A stretch of 64,000 nucleotides of DNA from assembly GCA_031369365.1 (NCBI GenBank), contig JANMOP010000014.1:1-64000 (forward strand). The letters are read 5' to 3'. The position numbers and the translations under genes were made by a program. The DNA is from Methylotenera_A sp031369365. Its GTDB lineage: Bacteria > Pseudomonadota > Gammaproteobacteria > Burkholderiales > Methylophilaceae. Below, piece after piece: positions 49,149 through 57,719 of this stretch. The first letter of the stretch is position 1; each line of letters opens with the position of its first letter. The notes beneath the pieces are model-generated. The model saw only the letters and a list, made by a program, of their open reading frames with translations. It searched no databases and was not told the origin of the DNA.

Positions 49149-52100
49149 ATGAAAAAAATACAACTTATTTTAGCTGGCCTACTAATTGCCTTAATGGCAC
49201 ATGTATCAACCAGCATGGCGGAAGATACCGACATTTATAGTGGCCGAGGTGGCGCGGCGGGTACACCTAACATAATGATTATTATTGATAATGCATCAAA
49301 CTCAAATGCCCAGATGACAGCTTGTACATACTTGGATGGTAGTACACCTACTGGATCTAATCAGGGTAGCAAGTCCCTAGATAACTATATGTGCGCGTTG
49401 GACAATCTCACGAATCTCCTGACAACCAAAGCCGACGGTAGTGCTTTGGTTAATCTTGGCATTACGACACAGGCGGGTGTTTACTTGGGGCTAACCCCAG
49501 TAAATAATGCTGTTTACACAGGTATTTATCCACATACCGCTGGGCAAACTAATCGTCAGGTACTTTCAAAAGCAATCAGAGCGTTATCAACTGTGTCTGG
49601 TCAGGCTACGCAAGGCACTTCGTTTCAGGAGACTTGGGCATATTATACTGGCGGTAACGGCGGATCGACCAATGTTGGTATTAAATCAGGCGTAGCATAT
49701 GCAGGCACCAATGCAACCACAGGCTGCCAAAAGAATTTTGCTATATTTATTAGCGGAGTAACTAATTCGGCTCATGCCAACACCAATGGTAACGAAATTA
49801 CGAAGCTTACGGCATCTATAGATAATGCAGTAACATCTGGTGCTATTACTGCTACCGAGGGTACGGCACTCAAAGTGCGGATTGGTGGTTCTTCAGAAGA
49901 AAGTCCTTGGGCGGTTGAATGGGCACGTTTCATGCATGGTGTAGACATCAACACCACCACAGAAGGTACTGGGGTACAAAGCATTACTACTTATTCGATA
50001 GCCGCTGGCGACCCTGTGTATCCTGCCGCTATGGGTAGTATGGAAAGATATATTCGTAACACGGCGCAGTATGGCGGCGGTAAATATTTTGCGGCAAAAA
50101 GCTATGCTGATATTTATCAAAGCATTCTTAGAATCCTTAACGAAGTGCAGGCGGTTAACAGCGTGTTCTCTGCTTCTAGCTTGCCTGTCAGCGTGAACGC
50201 ACAGGGTACTTTTCTGAACCAAATTTACATGGGTATGTTTCGCCCAGATGAAACTGGCGCGCCAAGATGGGTGGGCAATATGAAGCAGTATCAGTTTGTT
50301 GCTACACGCAATGTGAGTACAAATGAAATCGACTTGTTTCTTGGTGATAGTCTAGGTGATCCTGCCATTAGTGCTGGCGGTACTGGGTTTATTGCACCTG
50401 ATGCAGTCAGTTACTGGACATGCGGCGGCAACCCTAGCATACGTGCATGTAGCCCAGTGGCAGACCCTACAGCTGGTTTTTGGGCTAACGATTCAAAAGG
50501 CGTGGGCACTACTTATGATTTACCAGATGGGGAGTTTGTGGAAAAAGGTGGCGCGGCTCAGATATTGCGTCTAGCCAATTTAACTGCCGATTACACAACC
50601 ACGGCTGGCAGCGCAACCAATCCACGCAAGCTCTATACCTATTGCCCGAGCGGGGCAAGTTGCAATGCTACCTTGTCTAACAGTGCCAACGCTTTTTCAA
50701 CAGCCAATGTAAATATCGCCAACAATGCATTTGGTGCTTCTTCTTCTTTAGTTGTGAGTAGCATTGTCCGCACAGGCACTACAGCATTGGTGACCACTTC
50801 TGCAACACATAACTATGCAAATGGCTCTACCGTGACGATTAGTGGCGCAGACCAATCCGAATACAACGTAACGCAGGCTATTAATTTTGCAAATCCAAAT
50901 AGTGCTAATACATTTACTATCACAGGCTTGCCAGATTACCCAACAACGCCATCGGCGGGTGCTTATACGGCTGCTTTGCATAACGCTTCCGCACAAGCGA
51001 TTAGCTCGCTATCGGTTGCAACCGCTACCACAGTCAATGCAAATGGATGCACATCGGGTACTATTCCAAACATCAATTGTGTGCAAGTCACGGTTACCTT
51101 GCCAAGTCATGGTTATAGCAACGGCGATAGCGTTGTAATTGCTGGGGTTTCTCCTGCGCAATACAGTGGTACATTTACCATTGCCAGTGTCACAACTAAT
51201 ATGTTTACTTATAAAGTATCAGTAACACCAAGCTCTCCATCGAAAAATGCGTATTCATTAGTATTGCCATCTCCAGCAGCTAAAACTATTACAAGTATTA
51301 CCAAGTCTGGCTCAACCAACACTGTTTCAGCGTCGGCTCATGGGTTTTTAGCTGGGCAATCTGTGACGATTTCGGGTTGTAATGCAGGTTACAACGGCAC
51401 ATGGAGTGTATCTGCTACAAACTTGGCTACAGGGTCTTTTGTAATACTTAGCCCTTCAGGTAACCCAGGAGCCTGCGCCGCTGGTGCTTCAGTTGTTTTA
51501 TCTAACCCTGCCATTTCAATATCGGTTGGCAATATCTCTCGTGCCAGCGCCACAGCTAGTGTGGCAACTGCAACGGCTGCTAGTGCAGTCACGCATAACG
51601 CTACCTATAATTTGTCTTACGTGTCGGGCACTGATACTAATGAAGCTGGCTATGCTCCAAAGCCTGGGGCTAGAACAGTGCTGGTGACTTGTGCATCTGG
51701 CACAACGTGTACTACATTTACCTTTGCGTTGAGCACTACGTTTTCTACAACGTTAACCACCAGTAGTGCAACCGTTGCATTATCATCAAACCCAGTTACC
51801 ATAGTAGCGGGGAAAATCACTCGCTCTGCTACCACAGCTACCGTCACTGGTGTAAGCAATACTTTTACCAATGGGCAGTTCATTGATATTGGTGTGTCTG
51901 GTTCTGCGATTGGCACCGAGAGCGCCTACCTTAGCCCTGCGGCTGGTTGGCAAATTACCTGCCCTATTTCATGCAGCACTGCATTTAGCTTTGGGCCAGT
52001 CATTCTGTCACCTTCAACCCCAGCAACCACTGGGTCGACGATACGTGCTTTCCAAGGGTCAACCCCGCCCGACAAAAACTCTATAATCAACTGGGTGCGT

Positions 52101-53798
52101 GGCGAAGATAATTTTGGCGATGAGAAGAGCCTCTGCCCGCCAGGAACAGCCGCAGGCACAGCTAATTGCCCCAGTACTAAGGTAACCGTTCGCCCATCTA
52201 TCCATGGAGATGTCTTGCATTCACGGCCAGTTGCGCTTAATTATGGAGGCACCACAGGTGTTGTGGTTTACTATGGCACCAATGACGGTGTTTATCGTGC
52301 AGTCAATGGTAATAAGGTCAACCCAGCTGGAAGTTCGCTACCTGTTCCAGGAAGCGAACTGTGGGGCTTCGTTCCAAATGAGTTCTTTGCCAAGTTAAAT
52401 CGCCAACGTAGCAATAGTCCGCTACTGTCGTTGCCGTCAACGCCAAACGGAATTACACCTTCTCCAGAGAAAAAAGATTATTTTGCCGATGGGCCAACTA
52501 GTGTCTATCAGCTGCTGAATGCCGATGGCACAACGAATAAAGCTTATATTTATCTCACAATGCGCCGAGGCGGCGATTTCATCTACGCGCTGGACGTATC
52601 TGACCCTACTAATCCTAAGTTTTTATGGAAGCTGGATCCAACAGGATTAACTACGCCAAGCGGTTTTAGTGCGAGTACGAATTTTGCCGAGCTAGGGCAG
52701 ACTTGGTCTAATCCAAAAGTGAACTTGATTAAAGGGTATGCGAATCCAGTAATGATTTTTGGGGCGGGTTACTCTGCCTCGCAAGATGCTCAACCAGCTA
52801 CAGTCGATACCGTGGGTCGCGGAGTTTATATTGTAGATGCAGTCACTGGCGCCCTAGTTTGGCGAGCTACTTATGGCACTAGCTCGGCATGTAGCGGTAC
52901 GTCCACCACAGCAAGCTGTACTGTATCGGGCATGGATTACAGCATTCCATCTGATATTACCTTGATGGATAGGGATAGCGATGGCTATATAGATCGTTTG
53001 TACGCAGGTGATATGGGCGGTAATGTATGGCGCGTCGATTTACAACGCTCGGGTAACACGACTAATAACACCCCTGACTTCTGGAGAGTCAATCAGGTAG
53101 CATCACTAGGCGGTGGTGGCGTTCCCTTACGTAAGTTCTTCTTTCCACCAGACGTAATACCTACTAATGACTTCGATTTAGTAATAGCTATTTCTGGCGA
53201 TCGAGAACATCCGCTGTCATCTACAAGCACAAGAGATAGAGTTTTTGCGCTGCAAGATCTGACTGGAAACGACGGAAGTAGCTTAACAACTATCACTGAC
53301 AGTAGTCTATTTGATGCCACAACCACGCTTTATAGTGCTGCAACAGGTTCTAATCAAGGCTACTTTAAAGACTTTCTAGCTGCAGAGAAAGGGGTTAACG
53401 CACCACTAACAGTGGCTGGTTTTACCTATTTCGGCACCAATCAACCTACAGCTGCAAATTCATGTACTGCCAACCTAGGGCTAGCCAAAGGTTACAGGCT
53501 TGACCCCTTTACGGGAGCGATTAATTTTGTAGAATTTGATGGTGGCGGTCTTCCTCCTTCGGCAGTGGCTGGGGTGGTAAACCTAATTCTGCAGGGTGAA
53601 AATACAGAGAGTTCAGTGCGATTCTGTATTGGCTGTGGTGGCGCAGGCGGTGGCGCTCCTATTGGCGCAGGCGGTGGCGCTAGCAGTAGCCCTGGCTCTG
53701 ACCCTAGTGGCTGTAATACGGCGCTTGGTGCTTGCAGTCCCCCCGTCAGCGTTCCAACCAGCCGCACTAGAACTTACTGGTATCAGGAAATAGATTGA
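49149..53798 (+). CDS. pilY1: type IV pilus tip protein PilY1
   Basis: A 1549-residue secreted protein with signal peptide (1 to about 24). Residues about 25-420 are an N-terminal adhesin region containing a vWA-like fold (NIMIIIDNASNSN at the start, a metal-site candidate). Residues about 531-937 are an array of short beta-rich modules with HxYxxGxxVxISG patterns, which interrupts the usual layout. The C-terminal PilC-type beta-propeller runs from about 970 to 1480. It has the calcium-binding loop D1274-R-D-S-D-G-Y-I-D1282 and DVLHSRPVALNYGG. The tail is Gly-rich with three Cys. PilY1 caps the minor-pilin priming complex and takes part in adhesion and mechanosensing. A 7-bp hairpin precedes its ribosome site. 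Confidence 0.93.
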   Translation: MKKIQLILAGLLIALMAHVSTSMAEDTDIYSGRGGAAGTPNIMIIIDNASNSNAQMTACTYLDGSTPTGSNQGSKSLDNYMCALDNLTNLLTTKADGSALVNLGITTQAGVYLGLTPVNNAVYTGIYPHTAGQTNRQVLSKAIRALSTVSGQATQGTSFQETWAYYTGGNGGSTNVGIKSGVAYAGTNATTGCQKNFAIFISGVTNSAHANTNGNEITKLTASIDNAVTSGAITATEGTALKVRIGGSSEESPWAVEWARFMHGVDINTTTEGTGVQSITTYSIAAGDPVYPAAMGSMERYIRNTAQYGGGKYFAAKSYADIYQSILRILNEVQAVNSVFSASSLPVSVNAQGTFLNQIYMGMFRPDETGAPRWVGNMKQYQFVATRNVSTNEIDLFLGDSLGDPAISAGGTGFIAPDAVSYWTCGGNPSIRACSPVADPTAGFWANDSKGVGTTYDLPDGEFVEKGGAAQILRLANLTADYTTTAGSATNPRKLYTYCPSGASCNATLSNSANAFSTANVNIANNAFGASSSLVVSSIVRTGTTALVTTSATHNYANGSTVTISGADQSEYNVTQAINFANPNSANTFTITGLPDYPTTPSAGAYTAALHNASAQAISSLSVATATTVNANGCTSGTIPNINCVQVTVTLPSHGYSNGDSVVIAGVSPAQYSGTFTIASVTTNMFTYKVSVTPSSPSKNAYSLVLPSPAAKTITSITKSGSTNTVSASAHGFLAGQSVTISGCNAGYNGTWSVSATNLATGSFVILSPSGNPGACAAGASVVLSNPAISISVGNISRASATASVATATAASAVTHNATYNLSYVSGTDTNEAGYAPKPGARTVLVTCASGTTCTTFTFALSTTFSTTLTTSSATVALSSNPVTIVAGKITRSATTATVTGVSNTFTNGQFIDIGVSGSAIGTESAYLSPAAGWQITCPISCSTAFSFGPVILSPSTPATTGSTIRAFQGSTPPDKNSIINWVRGEDNFGDEKSLCPPGTAAGTANCPSTKVTVRPSIHGDVLHSRPVALNYGGTTGVVVYYGTNDGVYRAVNGNKVNPAGSSLPVPGSELWGFVPNEFFAKLNRQRSNSPLLSLPSTPNGITPSPEKKDYFADGPTSVYQLLNADGTTNKAYIYLTMRRGGDFIYALDVSDPTNPKFLWKLDPTGLTTPSGFSASTNFAELGQTWSNPKVNLIKGYANPVMIFGAGYSASQDAQPATVDTVGRGVYIVDAVTGALVWRATYGTSSACSGTSTTASCTVSGMDYSIPSDITLMDRDSDGYIDRLYAGDMGGNVWRVDLQRSGNTTNNTPDFWRVNQVASLGGGGVPLRKFFFPPDVIPTNDFDLVIAISGDREHPLSSTSTRDRVFALQDLTGNDGSSLTTITDSSLFDATTTLYSAATGSNQGYFKDFLAAEKGVNAPLTVAGFTYFGTNQPTAANSCTANLGLAKGYRLDPFTGAINFVEFDGGGLPPSAVAGVVNLILQGENTESSVRFCIGCGGAGGGAPIGAGGGASSSPGSDPSGCNTALGACSPPVSVPTSRTRTYWYQEID

Positions 53799-53947
53799 TG
53801 ATGTATGGCTATGCTAACAAATGAATGATCATTGGGGCTGGGCAACTCAAAAGAGAAGCGAAGAGCGAAACGCTGGGTTGCCAAGTCGCTGCTATACGGC
53901 GATGCTAATGCATCGTCGGTAGTAGATTACAATTGGTATAGTTTCGT

Positions 53948-54661
53948 ATGGAACGCGCTTTAGAGTTTATCGACAGAGATAACATACGCTTTGCATTTTT
54001 TTTGTGCTTGTCAGTATTGGGGCACATATTAGTTTTAATTTATGCACTACCCACTATATTACCAAACCTGAAAGACGAGCTACCAAACGAAGCCACGCTA
54101 AAAGCTTTAACGGTTCAGATTACACAAGTTTATAGTGATTATCATGAGCCTGTAATTGCAACAGAAAAAGCTATAGCAAGTAACATTGACCTCACTAAGA
54201 TTAAGCCAGTCGCTGATACACCAGAAGCGGATAACACGGAAAATAAAGTTACCGAAACTAGCACAACCGAAGCAGAAACAGTCAAAACTGAAACAGTCGA
54301 GACTGACACCAAGAGTGAATATGCGGATGAAAGCAATTCAGGTAGCCAATTAAAATCAATTTTGAATGAAAAGTACTATTTGTTGAGCGAGCTGGATAAA
54401 ATACCAGAAGCGCAAACAGATGTCGATATTGAGTCTTTAAATTTATTAAAATTTGCTCAAGGTGGTAAGCTTGAGCTTCGATTATGGGTAAATGAGCAAG
54501 GTCATGTCGTTAATGTGGAGGTCATTAAATCAGAGCTGCCACCAGCTTTTGTTGAGAATGCTGTAAAACTTTTTTCGCAGGCACAGTTCTCGCCAGGGAT
54601 AGTTCACAATAATCCAGTAAAGTTTGTTTCCAAGGTAGTGGTTCGTTATGAACCACACTGA
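53948..54661 (+). CDS. single-pass TonB-like hypothetical protein
   Basis: 237 residues with one N-terminal membrane helix (about 16-38), a long Thr/Glu/Val-rich linker (about 85-125) and a C-terminal domain of about 75 residues (KLELRLWVNEQGHVVNVEVIKSELP, PVKFVSKVVVRYEPH). This has the outline of a TonB C-terminal domain but lacks the classic YP motif, so I call it TonB-like only. It is 149 bp after pilY1 in the same direction and might be part of the pilus transcript. The gap contains a short hairpin CGATGC-TAAT-GCATCG at 53900-53915. Confidence 0.6.
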   Translation: MERALEFIDRDNIRFAFFLCLSVLGHILVLIYALPTILPNLKDELPNEATLKALTVQITQVYSDYHEPVIATEKAIASNIDLTKIKPVADTPEADNTENKVTETSTTEAETVKTETVETDTKSEYADESNSGSQLKSILNEKYYLLSELDKIPEAQTDVDIESLNLLKFAQGGKLELRLWVNEQGHVVNVEVIKSELPPAFVENAVKLFSQAQFSPGIVHNNPVKFVSKVVVRYEPH

Positions 54662-54706
54662 ATAAGGCAGCTCAGTTGTTTTCACAACAGTGTTGATAAC
54701 GACGTT

Positions 54707-55264
54707 TTATTTTAAACGCGAGCTCAAATTGCTTAACAAGTTAACTGTAATCAAGCCATTAATCACCCCGAATATTAAAGCCGCAGTGGCGAAAATAGGT
54801 ATCAAGTAAGCTACGCCTGTATGCGGGATTAGCCATAGCCTGACTATAATTAACTGACCTGCAATATGCGCGAAAGCGGCGAAAACACTAAGCGAAATGG
54901 CGCTGAAGTATTTTTTTGGTAAATATTGCGCTAGAAATAATGCGGCCAAACTCAGTAGTGCGCCACTTAAACTTAACACAAAAGTGGGTGATAAAAATTG
55001 GCCAAGTAATAAGCTACTGGCGAAGACGCGGAGCAAGCTTACCCAAGCGGCGGTGGCGAAGCCGTATTGATACAACACGAACAAGGTGACGATATTGGCG
55101 ATGCCAGGTTTTACGCCAGGCAGTGGCGATGGAATCACCGCTTCAATAATGTGCAAGCCAATCGCTAGAGCGGTGAGTTTGGCGATGTGGTGATCGCTTG
55201 CGGTGGTTTTAATGTGGGTAGTTTTAAAATTATTCACGTTAATAGTAGCTTTAGTTAATGCCAC
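54707..55264 (-). CDS. Gx transporter family protein (HepI-like)
   Basis: 185-residue membrane protein with about five hydrophobic helices. The AKLTALAIGLHIIEAVIPSPLPGVKPGIANIVTLF block is the family hallmark; databases often call it 'heptaprenyl diphosphate synthase component I', which is doubtful, and S-components of vitamin importers share the fold. The likely start is GTG at 55264, so the N-terminus is uncertain. It is downstream of a NusG-II protein and ApbE on the same strand, a cluster seen near flavin-based electron transfer systems. Confidence 0.75.
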   Translation of the reverse strand: MALTKATINVNNFKTTHIKTTASDHHIAKLTALAIGLHIIEAVIPSPLPGVKPGIANIVTLFVLYQYGFATAAWVSLLRVFASSLLLGQFLSPTFVLSLSGALLSLAALFLAQYLPKKYFSAISLSVFAAFAHIAGQLIIVRLWLIPHTGVAYLIPIFATAALIFGVINGLITVNLLSNLSSRLK

Positions 55265-55269
55265 AAAAA

Positions 55270-55345
55270 TGTAGGAGGCACGTCTCGTGCCGATTGCCGT
55301 TGTGAAAATTGCACGCTAGCTTTCGCGGCGAGTCGCAGCTCCTAC
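55270..55345. repeat. GTAGGAG-ended imperfect palindrome
   Basis: TGTAGGAG at 55270 faces GCTCCTAC ending at 55345. Inner dyads GGCACG-TCT-CGTGCC (55277-55291) and GCGGCGAGTCGC add structure. It lies inside the NusG-II to Gx-transporter intercistronic space, starting at the upstream gene's stop. It is related in end sequence to 39823-39885, but the arms have diverged. Confidence 0.65.
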
Positions 55346-55737
55346 TAATAATTAAGCGAATCATAAGTGCTTTTAGCGCCCATCAACTGTAGGCTAATTT
55401 GATTAGGCAAACAGATAGCCACTTGCCCTGCACGGCTTAACCAGCCTTGATGCACGCAATATTGATTGCGGCAGGGTGAATGTTTAAAGCGCACTTTGCC
55501 TTGGTTTATACTAATCAAGCTTTCACCCATTGCACCAGTAATTTTTAACTCGCGCATTTGGTTTAAATCGTAAGTACCAAGCACCTTATTACCTTGCCGA
55601 ATTTTGAGTTTGCTGGCTGGCACCATGCTCCAAAATTGTTGAAACATGAAAATAATGGCAATTATGCTGGCAGCAATTACCAACCAATCGCCAATGAGTG
55701 GTTTATGGTTGAATTTGAACAACATGTTTTGCCGCAT
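55345..55737 (-). CDS. NusG domain II-containing membrane protein
   Basis: 130 residues with one membrane helix (about 17-34) and a periplasmic NusG_II domain: KIRQGNKVLGTYDLNQ, ISINQGKVRFKHSPCRNQYCVHQGWLS, then AGQVAICLPNQ. The two Cys in CRNQYC are conserved in such proteins. Its start overlaps the end of apbE by 35 bp, so translation is coupled. It is usually next to ApbE and Gx transporters; it is thought to be related to flavin-dependent membrane electron transfer, but a precise role is unknown. Confidence 0.82.
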   Translation of the reverse strand: MRQNMLFKFNHKPLIGDWLVIAASIIAIIFMFQQFWSMVPASKLKIRQGNKVLGTYDLNQMRELKITGAMGESLISINQGKVRFKHSPCRNQYCVHQGWLSRAGQVAICLPNQISLQLMGAKSTYDSLNY

Positions 55738-56743
55738 CTTTATCTAGCCAAGTAATACGCTTTGCCATGGCGACGCTTGCCCAAATTTTATCAGTTGATT
55801 CAATGATTAAAAAATTCTCAACCCCCATTGATTTGGCCGCTTCTGCGCGCGAATCTGATTTGTCGATAAAAATCGGCTTAGAAGCCACGTCAGACTTCAC
55901 GCCAGCATGGCTTTGTGGCGGTATTAGCACCGTTACCGCTTGCATGCCTTGCACGGGGTAGCCTGTGGCAGGATCTATAATATGGCAGTAGCGTTTGCCG
56001 TTCAAATCAAAATAGCGCTGATAATCGCCCGATGTGCCAATAGCCCAGCCACTTTCTAAATTTAATACTGCAATGGCATTGGGTTTGCGCGGGTGCTGTA
56101 TGCCTACGCGCCAAGGTTTATCACCATGTTGGCCAAGCGCAATAATATTGCCACCAATATTAATCAATGCATTTTTAACACCTTGTTTACGCAAGTTAAT
56201 AAGGGCTAAATCGAGCGCATAACCTTTGGCGTAGCCACCAAAATCCAGCTGCACATTTGGATTGTTACTAAAAACTTTGCCGTTTTCAATGACAATGTCG
56301 GTCATTTGGGGGTTAGCTTGCACCAAACTTTTAAGCTTATTTTCGTCTATATCGGTCGGCTTAAACTCATCTTGCTGAAAGCCCCATGCTTGGATAAGGC
56401 CGCCAATAGCGGGGTTGAACGCACCTTTGGATTGTACTGATAGTTTGGTTGCGTCTGCAATCATCAAAACCAAATCAGGCTTAATAGTGACGGGAAATTT
56501 ACCTAATGCAAATGCCCTGTTGAGAGATTTAAGCTCGCTAGGCCGCCAAGCATGTAAGCGATTGTGCAGTGCTTGAAAATCGCGAATAATCTGGTTAGAG
56601 ATTTCTTGTGCTGCCTGTTCGGATTCGCCGTAAATGCTGATGTCCACCAGCGTGCCAAACACGTAGCTTTGCGTGTTGTAGAGCGGCTCTGGCTTGGTAC
56701 AACCCACCAAAAAAATAAAGCTGAAAATAAGAAATAAACGCAT
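55703..56743 (-). CDS. apbE: FAD:protein FMN transferase ApbE
   Basis: ApbE attaches FMN covalently to threonine residues of target proteins such as NqrB/NqrC and RnfG. It is an exported lipoprotein: lipobox LVGC with Cys15. The domain has TQSYVFGTLVDISIYG, FDFGGYAKGYALDLA (as LDFGGYAKGYALD), the GGNIIALGQ metal-nucleotide motif and HIIDPATGYPV. No target flavoprotein is visible in the window. It is followed by the NusG-II and Gx transporter genes. Confidence 0.93.
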   Translation of the reverse strand: MRLFLIFSFIFLVGCTKPEPLYNTQSYVFGTLVDISIYGESEQAAQEISNQIIRDFQALHNRLHAWRPSELKSLNRAFALGKFPVTIKPDLVLMIADATKLSVQSKGAFNPAIGGLIQAWGFQQDEFKPTDIDENKLKSLVQANPQMTDIVIENGKVFSNNPNVQLDFGGYAKGYALDLALINLRKQGVKNALINIGGNIIALGQHGDKPWRVGIQHPRKPNAIAVLNLESGWAIGTSGDYQRYFDLNGKRYCHIIDPATGYPVQGMQAVTVLIPPQSHAGVKSDVASKPIFIDKSDSRAEAAKSMGVENFLIIESTDKIWASVAMAKRITWLDKDAAKHVVQIQP

Positions 56744-56759
56744 AGGCGCTACTATAGCG

Positions 56760-57716
56760 TTAGTTTAGGCTTCCTTCCAGTGCCCGCATAAATACTTGTG
56801 CGGGTTTACACGGCATTTGCGCTGCAAGCTCAACCATGCCAGTGGGGCTGGTGACGTTAATCTCGGTTAAATGCTCGCCAATCACGTCTAAGCCAACTAA
56901 AAACAGGCCTTCTTGTTTAAGAGTTTTACCGACAAAAGTGGCGATTTCTAAATCGCGCGAAGTCAAGGGCTGCGCAACACCAGTGCCGCCCGCAGCCAGG
57001 TTGCCCCGTGTTTCGCCCGCTTTAGGTATGCGTGCAAGTGCATAAGGTAACGGCTCGCCATTAATCACAATGATACGTTTATCGCCCTGCAAAATAGCGG
57101 GCAAATAACGTTGCACCATAATAGTTTGCCTGCCAAATTGGGTTGCGGTTTCTAAAATCACACCAATATTATGGTCATATTCGTGAATTCTAAAAATACC
57201 GCTACCGCCCATGCCATCGAGTGGTTTTACTACGATGTCTTTGTGCGTTGCTAAAAATTCACGGATTAAATCATGTTTGCTAGTGACTAAAAATTCTGGC
57301 GCAAATTGTGGAAATTTAGCGACAGATAATTTTTCATTCCAACTTCTTACCGATGCAGGATTGTTAATGACGTGCGCGCCTTGATTGGCAGCCAACTCTA
57401 GCAAATACGTGCTATACAAATACTCATTATCAAATGGCGGGTCTTTACGCATTAAAATTGCGTCAAAATCTTTAGGTAAAACCTCTTGGTTTTTGCCAAG
57501 CGAATACCAGCTTGCATTTTTATATTGGTCACCATCGCTAAAGCTAAATTCAGCCGCGTTAATTTTCACGATTTCGTTACGCAAAAACACATCGTGTTGC
57601 ACGCACACAAACAGCACATGTCCACGCGCCGCCGCCTCACGCATGATGGCGAGGCTAGTGTCTTTATAGCTTTTTAGGCTAGCAAGCGGGTCGAGGATGA
57701 ATAGGAGTTTCATCAT
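56760..57716 (-). CDS. gshB: glutathione synthetase
   Basis: GshB adds glycine to gamma-glutamylcysteine. ATP-grasp enzyme of 318 residues. N-terminal LLFILDPLASLKSYKDTS, the RKDPPFDNEYLYST substrate motif, VKPLDGMGGSGIFRI glycine loop and the C-terminal GLDVIGEHLTEINVTSPTG are diagnostic. It starts 3 bp after the gshA stop, so gshA-gshB is an operon. In Methylophilaceae glutathione may also support formaldehyde detoxification (inference). Confidence 0.97.
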   Translation of the reverse strand: MMKLLFILDPLASLKSYKDTSLAIMREAAARGHVLFVCVQHDVFLRNEIVKINAAEFSFSDGDQYKNASWYSLGKNQEVLPKDFDAILMRKDPPFDNEYLYSTYLLELAANQGAHVINNPASVRSWNEKLSVAKFPQFAPEFLVTSKHDLIREFLATHKDIVVKPLDGMGGSGIFRIHEYDHNIGVILETATQFGRQTIMVQRYLPAILQGDKRIIVINGEPLPYALARIPKAGETRGNLAAGGTGVAQPLTSRDLEIATFVGKTLKQEGLFLVGLDVIGEHLTEINVTSPTGMVELAAQMPCKPAQVFMRALEGSLN

Positions 57717-57719
57717 TTT

